DNA of 64,000 bases, taken from NCBI RefSeq assembly GCF_003555545.1, contig NZ_CP032157.1, positions 8,064,546-8,128,545 of the forward strand, read 5' to 3'. Source of the DNA: Paraflavitalea soli (GTDB lineage Bacteria > Bacteroidota > Bacteroidia > Chitinophagales > Chitinophagaceae). A program made the translations under genes and the position numbers. Under the pieces are notes generated by a model. That model made no database searches, had not been told where the DNA came from, and saw nothing but the letters and a program-made list of their open reading frames with translations. How positions within the stretch are numbered: the first letter of the stretch is position 1; every line of letters begins with the position of its first letter. Of this stretch, positions 35,501 to 43,566 are shown one piece after another.

Positions 35501-35673
35501 ATGGCATTGGCAGTGAAACACAAAAGCCGCTGGCGATAGTGGTAATAGGCGGCCTCATCACTTCTACCATTCTCACCTTGTTGATACTGCCGGTAATATA
35601 TGCCCTGGTGTTCAAATTCATACGCCGCATGGCGAATAAACGAGTGCATAGAAAGCCAGGATTGAGCAGCTGA
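32539..35673 (+). CDS. CzcA-type heavy-metal RND efflux pump
   Basis: 1044 residues, full length for heavy-metal RND (HME) proton antiporters, with 12 membrane helices and two large periplasmic loops. The helix-4 motif DFGIIIDGAVVMVE (Asp 396, Asp 402, Glu 409) is the charged relay of divalent-ion pumps (Co/Zn/Cd/Ni type); monovalent CusA pumps lack this pattern. The residue after the Glu is Gly (VEG) rather than the common Asn. Other marks: IETFPDVTNTQIIIITQWPGRSAEEIEKFITIPLE near the N-terminus. Last gene of the operon; its stop is 3 bp from the convergent neighbour. Ion specificity is inferred. Confidence 0.95.
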   Translation: MNKFIKNIVLFSLRHRYFIFFMTGVLIALGIWSYKKTPIETFPDVTNTQIIIITQWPGRSAEEIEKFITIPLETELNSVQKRSNLRSNSSFGLSFITLIFDDGVDDAFARQQVMSRVINADLPDGVRPEIQPPYGPTGEIYRYTLQSNTVDIRELTAIQDWVLDRQFKSVPGVADVNTFGGEEKTFEVSVNPDLLVKYNLSSLDVYNAIAKSNVNVGGDVIKRNGQAYVVRGIGVLNNTDEINNVIINKVNGVPLLVKNVAVVMESSKPLLGTVAKDGIPGQVQGIVVMRKGENPSEVLDALHKKVDELNKSILPHDVKIIPFYDRTTLMNYATETVIHNLLEGIILVTVIVFLFMADWRTTLIVGIIIPLSLLFAFICMRIKGMNANLLSMGAVDFGIIIDGAVVMVEGLFVALDQKAREVGMEKFNKLAKLGLFKNKGAEMGKAIFFSKLIIITCLIPIFAFQKVEGKMFSPLAYTLGFALLGALILTLTLVPALSSILLRRNVREKHNPIVIFFEKGVARLFTVVYRNQKKSVLIALAIMLLAFFSFKFLGSEFLPQLNEGALWVTAELPRSVSLEEADSISGRIDADIRTFSEVRHTLVQVGRTNDGTDPKGFFNVQIAVDLLPEKEWKRKLTYDELVDEMNTKLQLYPGVVFNYSQPIRDNVAEAVAGVPAALAVKIFGPDFNTLDSNANLVYNVLKEVKGVEDLGIIRNLGQPEFRIELNQHKMAIYGVSTADANAVIEMAIGGKAATQLFEGERKFDIRLRYQEQYRATEEAVQNLMVPTMDGSKVPLKEIADIVTLTGPAFIYRDNNVRYITVKFSVRGRDLGSTIAEAQQKVDAAIHLTLGYTSTWNGEFENQQRAVKTLGQVVPLCILVIFLILFVTFGDAKDALLTIMNVPFALIGGILALHITGMNFSISAGIGFIALFGVCIQNGVILISVFRKNLEAKMSLDNAINQGVISRVRPVVMTALMAMIGLLPAAISHGIGSETQKPLAIVVIGGLITSTILTLLILPVIYALVFKFIRRMANKRVHRKPGLSS

Positions 35674-35676
35674 TAG

Positions 35677-36510
35677 CTATCCCCACACACCTGCAGCCAT
35701 CGCTTTTTTGATGTAGGTGGAGAAATCTGTTGCCTTACGGCTCAGGGCTTGCTCTACACCATCTGTTACATGTGCATTGCGGCCATCCAGCACTACGGTA
35801 AACAGATAGGTAATAAGGGATATAAATTCATTGGGAATACCATATTCTTTCATCATGCCGGCATATTCATCCATGGAGATATGCTGGTATTGGATAGACT
35901 TGCCGGTAGCACGGGCAATTTCTGCAATAGCTTCTTCAAAACTAAGCAGGCGGGGGCCTGTCACCTCATACAGTTTACCATTGTGGTCATCTGTGGTCAA
36001 TGCTGCCACCGCTATTTCCGAAATATCATCTACATCAATGAAGGGTTCGCCAATAGGAGGTACCGGCAATGCTACATGTCCTGCCTGGATGGGCTCTGCC
36101 AGGTAGCCCTCACTAAAGTTCTGGCAGAACCAGCTGGCCCTGATGATCGTCCAGTCTACACCGGCATTCATGATCACCGCTTCGGCAGCCTGGGCTTCCG
36201 GCTCACCACGGCCCGATAACAATACCAGTTTCTTCACGCCATTCTTCACAGCCAGCTTAGTAAAAGCAGTAATAGCTCCCAAAGCCTCCGGTACACAGAG
36301 GTCAGGCTGATAGGATACATAGATGGCATCTACGTGTTCTAAAACCGGCCCCCAGGTAGCTTGATTGTCCCAATCAAATGGAGTGGCTGCTGAGCGTGAA
36401 CCCGGCATGGTCGTGATGCCTTGTGCGTTGAGTGTTTGAAATACCCTGCTGCCGGTTTTTCCGGTGCTGCCAAGTACGAGTATCCTGTTTGCGGTGTTCT
36501 TTGTTGTCAT
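35677..36510 (-). CDS. NmrA-like NAD(P)-binding protein
   Basis: 277 residues. N-terminal Rossmann motif ILVLGSTGKTGSRV (GxxGxxG type), no catalytic YxxxK motif, and the pattern WTIIRASWFCQNFSEGYL, VDVDDISEIAVAAL and YEVTGPRLLSFEEAI of the atypical SDR/NmrA group (redox sensors or NADPH-dependent reductases such as azoreductase-like proteins). Cytosolic. A perfect -7 box TAGCTTTG lies 16 bp upstream (36527-36534, minus). Convergent with the metal pump. Exact substrate unknown. Confidence 0.88.
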   Translation of the reverse strand: MTTKNTANRILVLGSTGKTGSRVFQTLNAQGITTMPGSRSAATPFDWDNQATWGPVLEHVDAIYVSYQPDLCVPEALGAITAFTKLAVKNGVKKLVLLSGRGEPEAQAAEAVIMNAGVDWTIIRASWFCQNFSEGYLAEPIQAGHVALPVPPIGEPFIDVDDISEIAVAALTTDDHNGKLYEVTGPRLLSFEEAIAEIARATGKSIQYQHISMDEYAGMMKEYGIPNEFISLITYLFTVVLDGRNAHVTDGVEQALSRKATDFSTYIKKAMAAGVWG

Positions 36511-36679
36511 GGTTATTAATTTTCAACAAAGCTATCAGCCACGGTTCTCCGGAAATAGAACAAAACCGACAGGGGCTAAAAAAGGCTATTCCGGCAGGTA
36601 AGCTGTTGGTCACGGATCTGGCGCAACTTGTCAAAGATGCTCCCATAAGCAAGGCCAGAGTTGTTCATTTGTAGTCACC

Positions 36680-39064
36680 ATGAAAATGCCGGCTATCCTT
36701 TTATCGTTGTTCCTGGTATTGCCCGACGGAAAAGCGCAGGACTATTATCCGTTCTCCGGGCGGGTGATCGATTCCCTCACCAGTCAGCCTGTGCCTTTTA
36801 CATCAGTCTCCATCTTCACCCGGCAGCAGGTGGCTGTTAAACATGTTATTGCCGATAGCCTGGGCCAGTTTGCCTTTACAGGATTACCGGCAGGCGGCTA
36901 TTACCTGGTGGTACAAGTGGTGGGTTACAGGAAACTTACCTCACCCCCAATACAGCTTCCCGATCCCTCCGTCACCGGCCCCGTAGTATATGTAATTAAC
37001 AGGGATACCAGTATGCTGACTGCCGTAGTAGTGCAGGCCGGCAAACCCCTCATAACGCCTTCCCCCGATGGCTTTGCTTACAATGCAGCCAATGATGTGA
37101 TCCCCGCCGGGTTAACTGCCAGCGACCTGCTGCGCAAACTGCCCACGCTGGCCGTTGACCAGCATGGAAGTCCCGTATTAAGAGGGAGCACCAATATCAG
37201 GGTATTTATTGATGACAAACCATCGGATATATATGCTCTCACCGTGGCAGATGCCTTAAAGCAAATACCTGCCGATGATATCCTGCGCATTGAGGTGATC
37301 CTTTATCCTTCGGCCAAATACGACGCAGAAGGCACCGATGGCGTCATCAATATCATTACCCGCAGGAGCAGGTTTAATGCGGTAAATGGCACTGTCAGGA
37401 CCGTGGTCAGTAATGTGCGGCAGGCTATAACACCTGGTCTCAGGATCCGCCAGGGCAATTGGATATTCAGTATCAATTCCGGCTTGGAGTTTTATAATTC
37501 GGACAATAGTTCCACCCTTATCCGGGAAAGCAAGACCGGCAATGGGAAGGATCAACTCCGGCAGCAACGCGCGTGGAACAACCGGGGGCGCATAGGCTAT
37601 ACCGGCGTAGATATGATATATGTATTTAATGACCTGCAAAGCATCAGTGGTGGTTATCGTTTCCGGTTGAACCGCGATTATACCAGGGCCATCGCTTACA
37701 ATGACTATTACCGGCAGGATACTTTGTTTTCCGCATTTGTACGAAATACCAACAGCTCTTCCGGCAACGACCTGCATACATTCAATATCGCCTATAATGG
37801 CAAATCGCGCGACCGCAAGCGCCAATACAGTATGCTGGCCACCCAATTCTATCAGCAGGGTACCGATGCTTATGACCTGGACCAGGTAAACAACCAGGCA
37901 ACGGCTTACAAAGAATTGCTCCGGGGAAGGATATCCAACAGGGAACTCATGTTACAAGCCGATTATGCGCATCAGGTCAATGATAGTGTAAACTGGGATG
38001 CAGGTGCCAGGTCCATGTTCAGGCAATACAGCGCCCTCAATAATTTTGACGTGTATGATTTTCCGGCAGGCCTGTTTGCCAAAGACGAAGGCAGATCAAA
38101 CCAATTTAATTATCGCCGCCATATTTATGCACTCTACAGTAACCTGAGTTTCCGGTTCATGAGATGGCAATGGAGGGTAGGGGCCCGGTATGAACAAACG
38201 GTATTGCAAACCGCCTTTAAGGATACAGCACTCAACGTACCGGGTTATAAGAATCTTGTTCCCAATATCCTGCTCTCCCGCACCTTTCGTGGCAAGCATG
38301 TAGTGAAAGGTAGTTATGGAAAAAGGATCACCCGCCCTTACCTGGGTGCTATCAATCCTGCTTCCAATTACAGCGATTCCTTTACTATACAAACCGGTAA
38401 TCCATACCTTCAGCCGGAAATTACCCACCGCTATGAAATGGGTTATACGCTCAACGGAAAGCAACTGACCTTCATGGCTTCCCTTTATTACAATACCACA
38501 CACAATGCCATAGAACAGATCCGCCTGCCCCTTGGTGAAGGGATATTCCGGAGCACTTATCAAAACATTGGCAAAAATGATGTATTGGGGGCCTTGCTTA
38601 GCCTCACCAGGAAATGGGGGCAACAGATGACGCTAACCGTAACAGTCAATGTCAGGCATATTTCTCTCGAAAGTGTAGCCATGCAACAGGTGCGTAAAGG
38701 GTATCAATACAGTGGGAATTTTTACTTCAATTACAATCTGGGTAAAGGTCATAGTATTGATGCCATGAGCAATGTCGGATCGCCGGAAATAAATTTACAG
38801 GGCAGGCGGGAGGTGTGGCAGTTTTATAGCCTGGCTGTAAACAAAAAAATGAAAGGCGATAAATTGTCTATCAATATCAGGGCAGATAATTTCCTGGGTC
38901 CGCGCTTCCGCCTGCTGAAGCAAACCCTGGAGACAGCCGTCTTTACCCAGCACTCAACGACCAATTACCAGGGCCGCTACCTGGCAATATCCGTTGCCTG
39001 GAAATTGGGTAAGAAAGAAGTGAAAGCGCCTGTGATCAGGCAGGAAGCCGGCAATGAAAACTAA
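36680..39064 (+). CDS. Outer-membrane beta-barrel (TonB-receptor-like) protein
   Basis: 794 residues. Signal peptide, then a carboxypeptidase-regulatory-like domain (FSGRVIDSLTSQPVPFTSVSIF, residues 25-105) and a plug-like segment ITPSPDGFAYNAANDVIPAG, RVFIDDKPSDIYALTVADALKQIPADDILRIEVI and YDAEGTDGVINIITRR, followed by an all-beta barrel ending in YLAISVAWKLGKK. This is the outer-membrane beta-barrel (OMP_b-brl_3) family, a Bacteroidota group related to TonB-dependent receptors. No SusD partner next to it. Ligand unknown. A near-consensus -7 box TTCATTTG lies 8 bp before the ATG. Confidence 0.9.
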   Translation: MKMPAILLSLFLVLPDGKAQDYYPFSGRVIDSLTSQPVPFTSVSIFTRQQVAVKHVIADSLGQFAFTGLPAGGYYLVVQVVGYRKLTSPPIQLPDPSVTGPVVYVINRDTSMLTAVVVQAGKPLITPSPDGFAYNAANDVIPAGLTASDLLRKLPTLAVDQHGSPVLRGSTNIRVFIDDKPSDIYALTVADALKQIPADDILRIEVILYPSAKYDAEGTDGVINIITRRSRFNAVNGTVRTVVSNVRQAITPGLRIRQGNWIFSINSGLEFYNSDNSSTLIRESKTGNGKDQLRQQRAWNNRGRIGYTGVDMIYVFNDLQSISGGYRFRLNRDYTRAIAYNDYYRQDTLFSAFVRNTNSSSGNDLHTFNIAYNGKSRDRKRQYSMLATQFYQQGTDAYDLDQVNNQATAYKELLRGRISNRELMLQADYAHQVNDSVNWDAGARSMFRQYSALNNFDVYDFPAGLFAKDEGRSNQFNYRRHIYALYSNLSFRFMRWQWRVGARYEQTVLQTAFKDTALNVPGYKNLVPNILLSRTFRGKHVVKGSYGKRITRPYLGAINPASNYSDSFTIQTGNPYLQPEITHRYEMGYTLNGKQLTFMASLYYNTTHNAIEQIRLPLGEGIFRSTYQNIGKNDVLGALLSLTRKWGQQMTLTVTVNVRHISLESVAMQQVRKGYQYSGNFYFNYNLGKGHSIDAMSNVGSPEINLQGRREVWQFYSLAVNKKMKGDKLSINIRADNFLGPRFRLLKQTLETAVFTQHSTTNYQGRYLAISVAWKLGKKEVKAPVIRQEAGNEN

Positions 39065-39119
39065 GCAGATCCGGAACTCATTGCTGGTCAATGACCGTAA
39101 TTTGTATGTATTACCAGTG

Positions 39120-39127
39120 TACATTTG
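39120..39127 (+). promoter_or_regulatory. -7 box upstream of the aldo/keto reductase
   Basis: TACATTTG, perfect match to TAnnTTTG, 18 bp before the ATG at 39146. The nearest TTG (39102-39104) is at a short 15-bp spacing, so the -33 element is uncertain. Confidence 0.4.
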
Positions 39128-39145
39128 TGCCTCAAAGCACTAACT

Positions 39146-40132
39146 ATGGAATATAGAAAACTAGGAGAAACAGACCTTACCTTATCGGCGATCACCTTTG
39201 GAGCCTGGGCCATCGGTGGATGGATGTGGGGCGGGGCCGACAGGAAGGAAGCAGTAAAAGCCATCCAGGCTTCTTATGCAGAAGGCGTCACCTCTATTGA
39301 TACAGCACCGGCCTACGGACAAGGATTGAGTGAAGAGATCGTGGCAGAAGCCATCCAGGGAATACCCAGGGATAAAGTACAGTTGCTTACCAAATTTGGT
39401 TTACGCTGGGATGTGAAAGAAGGAGAGTTCTTTTTCAAAAGCAAAGATGCTGCCGGCAACGACCTGGATTTTTATAAGCTGGCTTCCAAAGCCAGTGTGA
39501 TCAAAGAATGTGAGGATTGTCTGCGCCGCCTGAAAACAGATTATATCGACCTGTTCCAGATCCATTGGCCAGATGCCACCACGCCTATTGCCGAAACCAT
39601 GGAAGCCCTCGCCCTGCTGCAACAGCAAGGCAAGATAAGAGCGGCCGGCGTGTGCAACTATTCGGTAGACCAGATGAAGGAAGCAGCCAAAACCTTTAGC
39701 CTCGCTTCTGACCAGGTACCTTATAGTATGGTGCTGCGTGATATTGAAAAGGAGCTGGTACCCTATGCATTGGAAAATAAAAAATCCATTATTGCTTATA
39801 GTCCATTGCAGCGTGGTCTGCTCACCGGTAAAATAAAACCCGGTCACCAATTCAATGAGGGTGACACCCGCGAGGGCAACCGCTTCTATACAGACGACAA
39901 TATTAAGAAAGTGAACGCCTTCCTGGAGACCTTGAAACCATGGACCAAAGAAAAGAATTGTTCCATTGCCCAACTGGTCATACGCTGGACCATCGGGCAG
40001 CCCGCTATTACCGTAGCCCTGGTAGGTGCACGTAACGCAGAGCAGGCGGTGCAGAATGCCCGGGCCATTGATGTAAAGTTGCCCCCCGGCGAGATCGAAT
40101 TGATCAATAAACAGATAGCCTTTATGCTATAA
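39146..40132 (+). CDS. Aldo/keto reductase
   Basis: 328 residues from MEYRKLGETDLTLSAITFG. The (beta/alpha)8 reductase motifs are clear: SIDTAPAYGQGLSEEIV (Asp and Tyr of the catalytic tetrad), VQLLTKFG (Lys), IDLFQIHWPD (His), AAGVCNYSVDQM, ITVALVGARNAEQ. NADPH-dependent cytosolic carbonyl reductase of the YajO/general-stress type; substrate not predictable. Only a TTG start exists upstream (39125), inside the -7 box, so the ATG is chosen. Followed by an intrinsic terminator. Confidence 0.93.
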   Translation: MEYRKLGETDLTLSAITFGAWAIGGWMWGGADRKEAVKAIQASYAEGVTSIDTAPAYGQGLSEEIVAEAIQGIPRDKVQLLTKFGLRWDVKEGEFFFKSKDAAGNDLDFYKLASKASVIKECEDCLRRLKTDYIDLFQIHWPDATTPIAETMEALALLQQQGKIRAAGVCNYSVDQMKEAAKTFSLASDQVPYSMVLRDIEKELVPYALENKKSIIAYSPLQRGLLTGKIKPGHQFNEGDTREGNRFYTDDNIKKVNAFLETLKPWTKEKNCSIAQLVIRWTIGQPAITVALVGARNAEQAVQNARAIDVKLPPGEIELINKQIAFML

Positions 40133-40170
40133 TGTTTTATATCTGGCCAATACATATTGGTCTGTATTGT

Positions 40171-40228
40171 AAACCGTGCTGCTGTAGTATTTACCATCAC
40201 TACCGCAGCACGGTTTTCTCTTTTTTTT
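40171..40228 (+). terminator. Intrinsic terminator after the aldo/keto reductase
   Basis: AAACCGTGCTGC (40171-40182) and its exact complement GCAGCACGGTTT (40205-40216), then TTCTC and a run of eight T (40221-40228). Confidence 0.85.
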
Positions 40229-40383
40229 ATGCCGAAGCTATCCCAACTTCGTTTGCTGGTGCCAGTTTTTTGTTCTATCTTTTCCGTCCTGTAACACTTC
40301 CCCCTTCTTATTCCCGCTGCTATTGCGATCCGGATACCCATGTACCTATATAGTATATAATACTAAACTCTAATACTTATCTT

Positions 40384-41280
40384 ATGGGATTGTCAATCAA
40401 CAACAGGCAGGATGTTACCAGCTCCATTAAACGATCCATCAAATGGATCATTGTTTTTTTAGCGATCGTGATTGTTGTCTCTATCGTGGGCATCATAGTG
40501 CTCAATGCAGTTTATTCCCTGGATGCCAATTCCTTCGCCAAGGAAATAGCCATTGTTTTATTACAGTTAATTGCCGTGGGGGTAGTGGGATCGGTTTCTT
40601 CCCTCTTGCTGGCGCAGTACAGCGCCGGCCAGGCTGCCCTGCAGGCTAAAAAACAACAGGAAGAAGAAGAGCTCAGGCTGCAGCGGGAAAGAGCAAGGGC
40701 AGTGGAGGCCGCACGGGAAAAAGAAGAACGGCTCCAGGCCGAAAAAGCCATCGACCTCCAAAGGATCGATATTAAGAACAAAAATGACCTCAAGAAAGAT
40801 ATTGTAAAAAGGCTGGGCCAGATATACCATGATGTGAAAGGTGTGCGAAGAATGTTGAGGGCCAAAGTGCTGTCCGTGCCCTATGACGATAAGAATATCT
40901 CCACCGCCAACGTATACCTCAAGCCTTATGCGCAATACATGGAAACCTTCAACGACCTGCAGCTCGACCTGGAAGGTATCAAGGATGAAATAAGATATGG
41001 CACCATCCACATGGCCTTGTTCTCCAGCAATGAGGAGATATATAAGAGCCTCAAATTGATGGAAGAATACCTGTCAGCAGTATTTAATGAATACGAAACC
41101 TGCAAAAGCAAGTTCAATGAAAAGGCTTATGCGCCTTACACCGAGTTTACCAGGCTCCAGGACCTCCTGAGTTCCGCCGGGAAAGACAGCCAGACGGCCT
41201 TTCGTAAGCACTTTATCAATGAATACAAAGGCACCATTGCCAGGATGTTGGGCGACCTGGTGAACCTCGAGGCAGCCTAG
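40384..41280 (+). CDS. Unrecognised two-helix membrane protein with coiled coil
   Basis: 298 residues, not recognised. Two membrane helices (about 20-43 and 56-80) near the N-terminus, then a charged coiled coil of about 60 residues rich in Glu, Arg, Gln and Lys (EEELRLQRERARAVEAARE), then an all-helical cytoplasmic domain of about 170 residues (IVKRLGQIYHDVKGVRRMLR, YLKPYAQYMETFNDLQLDLE, FTRLQDLLSSAGKD). Neither enzyme motif nor signal peptide is visible. The layout (membrane hairpin, coiled coil, helical bundle) recalls small membrane scaffolds or stress sensors, but this is shape only. Monocistronic. Confidence 0.8.
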   Translation: MGLSINNRQDVTSSIKRSIKWIIVFLAIVIVVSIVGIIVLNAVYSLDANSFAKEIAIVLLQLIAVGVVGSVSSLLLAQYSAGQAALQAKKQQEEEELRLQRERARAVEAAREKEERLQAEKAIDLQRIDIKNKNDLKKDIVKRLGQIYHDVKGVRRMLRAKVLSVPYDDKNISTANVYLKPYAQYMETFNDLQLDLEGIKDEIRYGTIHMALFSSNEEIYKSLKLMEEYLSAVFNEYETCKSKFNEKAYAPYTEFTRLQDLLSSAGKDSQTAFRKHFINEYKGTIARMLGDLVNLEAA

Positions 41281-41320
41281 CGCTGCCTCGCCCATCCCAC
41301 AAAAGAGAAGCAGGGATGCA

Positions 41321-41342
41321 TAAGTAAATGAACATTCACTTA
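41321..41342 (+). promoter_or_regulatory. TetR operator 1 (palindrome upstream of tetR)
   Basis: A 22-bp imperfect palindrome, TAAGTrAATG-WW-CATTyACTTA in form, directly upstream of and touching the -7 box TATCTTTG (41341-41348). The same motif recurs at 41963-41983 before the MFS gene, the expected pattern of a TetR regulator controlling itself and its exporter. Confidence 0.7.
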
Positions 41343-41348
41343 TCTTTG
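41341..41348 (+). promoter_or_regulatory. -7 box of the tetR gene
   Basis: TATCTTTG, perfect TAnnTTTG, ending 8 bp before the tetR ATG. No TTG at the expected -33 distance; the operator fills the spacer. Confidence 0.45.
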
Positions 41349-41356
41349 CTTCAACA

Positions 41357-41944
41357 ATGAGAACAAGAGATACCGATAAGGAAGACCTGGTAAGGCAAAA
41401 AACCATCGAAATGATTGTAAATGATGGACTTGACGGCTTTAGCATGCAAAAACTGGCCAAAGTGGCCAATATTTCACCTGCCACTCTTTATATATACTAT
41501 AAGGACAAGGAAGATCTGTTGATGAAAGTGGTTCTTTCGGTGGTGGATGATATGATGAGCACGACGCTGGAGGGATTTGATCCTGAATTTCCCTTTGCCA
41601 AAGGAATGGAGATGCAGTGGAGGAACCGGCTGAAGTATTTTATGGAGTTTCCGTTGGAGACCCAGTTTATGGAGCAGGTGCGCTACTCGCCCATGTACGA
41701 AAAGATCCATGAAGCAATTGGAGCCAAATTTGGACGTGTGCTGGGGCCATTCGTGCATAAGGCCATCGCTAATAAAGAGCTGCGGGAAGTTCCTTTTGAA
41801 GTGTACTGGGCGGTGGCTTTTGCCCCCCTTTACCAGTTGATCAAGTTTCATCACCAGGGGGGGAAAAAGAATAAAGATTTTAAGCTCACAGAAGATGTTA
41901 TGCTACTGGCGCTTGAAATGGTAATAAAAGGATTGAAGCCTTAA
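41357..41944 (+). CDS. TetR/AcrR-family regulator of the MFS exporter
   Basis: 195 residues. Helix-turn-helix in residues 10-55: RQKTIEMIVNDGLDGFSMQKLAKVANISPATLYIYYKDKEDLL, a typical TetR head. The C-terminal helical domain is the variable ligand-binding part. Flanked on both sides by matching palindromic operators and followed by an MFS drug-type exporter, so it probably represses both genes until bound by the exported compound. ATG chosen because it follows the -7 box closely. Confidence 0.93.
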   Translation: MRTRDTDKEDLVRQKTIEMIVNDGLDGFSMQKLAKVANISPATLYIYYKDKEDLLMKVVLSVVDDMMSTTLEGFDPEFPFAKGMEMQWRNRLKYFMEFPLETQFMEQVRYSPMYEKIHEAIGAKFGRVLGPFVHKAIANKELREVPFEVYWAVAFAPLYQLIKFHHQGGKKNKDFKLTEDVMLLALEMVIKGLKP

Positions 41945-41962
41945 AAAATTTGCGGGACAAGT

Positions 41963-41983
41963 AAGTAAATGAATGTTCATTTA
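41963..41983 (+). promoter_or_regulatory. TetR operator 2 (palindrome upstream of the MFS gene)
   Basis: TAAATGAATGTTCATTTA (41966-41983) is palindromic except for its centre and shares AAGTAAATGAA-NN-TTCAyTTA with the palindrome at 41321. It lies 100 bp before the MFS start. Confidence 0.7.
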
Positions 41984-42083
41984 GACAATATAATCCACAC
42001 TCGTCCGTCTACCGGGTCAGGATTGCAGGTGTTGGTGTTTAAAAATTGAAATGCCCGATTAATTAAAACTGATAATTATAGCC

Positions 42084-43367
42084 ATGAATCAAGCCCAACC
42101 AGTTGCTGAAAAACTGTCCTTTACGCCCTACCAAAAGCTGGTAGTGGCCATCCTTGCCCTGCTGCAGTTTACCATTATCCTCGACTTTATGGTACTGTCG
42201 CCACTGGGCACTATCCTTATTAAAGAATTGAGCATCACCCCGGCCCGTTTTGGGTGGGTGGTATCAGCCTATGCCTTTAGCGCCGGTATCTCAGGTGTAT
42301 TGGCAGCCGGTTTTGCCGATAAATACGACCGCAAGAAGCTGCTGGTGATCTTTTATATCGGTTTCCTGATCGGCACCGCCCTGTGTGCGATGGCTACCGA
42401 CTTTCATTCCCTGCTCATAGCCCGCATTGTGACCGGTCTTTTTGCAGGTGTGGTAGGTTCGGCCAGTATGGCCATCGTTACCGACCTTTTCCCCATTCAA
42501 ATGCGGGGCAGGGTAATGGGTTTCATACAAATGGCATTTGGCGGCAGCCAGGTATTGGGTATTCCCATTGGCCTGCTGCTGGCTACCCGCTGGGGCTGGC
42601 ATTCCACTTTCTGGATGATCGTAGCTTTTGGTATCGTCCTGGGTTTTGTGATCATCACGTACATGAAACCCGTGACAGAGCACCTGAAACTGAGATCAGA
42701 AAAGAACCCCCTCGAGCACCTGGTGCATACCGTTTCCATGAGACCTTATCTCCTGGGCTTCCTGGGCACCATGCTGCTGGCTACCGGTGGTTTTATGATC
42801 ATGCCTTTTGCCAGCACCTTTACTACCAATAACTTAGGTATACACCAGGATGCATTGCCCCAGCTGTACCTGATTACGGGGATCTGCTCGCTGGTATTGA
42901 TGCCCCTGATCGGAAAGCTGAGCGACAAGATCGATAAATACATTGTATTCTGTATCGGTACCGCCCTCAGTATCCTGATGATCGGGGTGTACACCAACCT
43001 GGGCCATACCAGCTTTGCCGTACTGGCCGTGATCAACATTATCATGTTTTCCGGTATCATGTCGCGGATGATCCCCGCTTCTGCCATTACCAGCGCTATA
43101 CCGGCGCCGCAGGACAGGGGCGCTTTTATGAGTATCAACTCTTCCGTGCAGCAGGTGTCCGGCGGTATTGCCGCTGCCATATCCGGAATGATCATTGTTG
43201 AAAACCCTGATAAGTCATTAAAGCATTTTGATACAGTGGGTTATGTGACGATGGTAGCCATGGTGATCGCAGCCGTGATCATGTATTTTGTGGCCAGACA
43301 GGTACAAAGGAAAACCGGTAAAGGCGTGCTGACCGTCAAACCGGTAGGAGAGGCGTTGGCTACTTAA
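42084..43367 (+). CDS. MFS exporter (DHA1 type)
   Basis: 427 residues, 12 membrane helices. MFS motif A appears as GFADKYDRKKLL (loop 2-3), motif B as SLLIARIVTGLFAG and motif C region with GGSQVLGIPIGLLL. The overall pattern is that of drug/metabolite proton antiporters of the DHA1/AraJ kind. Regulated, by context, by the TetR gene upstream through the shared palindrome. Exported compound unknown. Confidence 0.93.
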   Translation: MNQAQPVAEKLSFTPYQKLVVAILALLQFTIILDFMVLSPLGTILIKELSITPARFGWVVSAYAFSAGISGVLAAGFADKYDRKKLLVIFYIGFLIGTALCAMATDFHSLLIARIVTGLFAGVVGSASMAIVTDLFPIQMRGRVMGFIQMAFGGSQVLGIPIGLLLATRWGWHSTFWMIVAFGIVLGFVIITYMKPVTEHLKLRSEKNPLEHLVHTVSMRPYLLGFLGTMLLATGGFMIMPFASTFTTNNLGIHQDALPQLYLITGICSLVLMPLIGKLSDKIDKYIVFCIGTALSILMIGVYTNLGHTSFAVLAVINIIMFSGIMSRMIPASAITSAIPAPQDRGAFMSINSSVQQVSGGIAAAISGMIIVENPDKSLKHFDTVGYVTMVAMVIAAVIMYFVARQVQRKTGKGVLTVKPVGEALAT

Positions 43368-43469
43368 AAAGCGGGCCTTGATCTCTACATACGGACAGGC
43401 TTAACGGCCGGATAACAGGAGTTTATTTTTTTGATAGCCGGGGTTTCGTTAAATTAGGTAATGAATACG

Positions 43470-43546
43470 CCGCGGAGACGCAAAGACGCTGAGGACAGGT
43501 AACCAACACTTACCTCTGCGACTGGGCGGGTTCCGCGGTTTTTTTA
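43470..43546 (+). terminator. Long stem-loop with T run; also a dispersed word repeat
   Basis: CCGCGGA (43470-43476) pairs with TCCGCGG (43532-43538), followed by TTTTTTTTA. Inside, AGACGCAAAGACGCTGAGG faces CCTCTGCGACT and a small inner stem GGTAA/TTACC. The CGCGGAGACGC words belong to a repeat style seen at many Bacteroidota gene ends. Likely terminator for the MFS gene, 100 bp after its stop. Confidence 0.65.
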
Positions 43547-43566
43547 TAATCTAAAATTGCTGTCAT

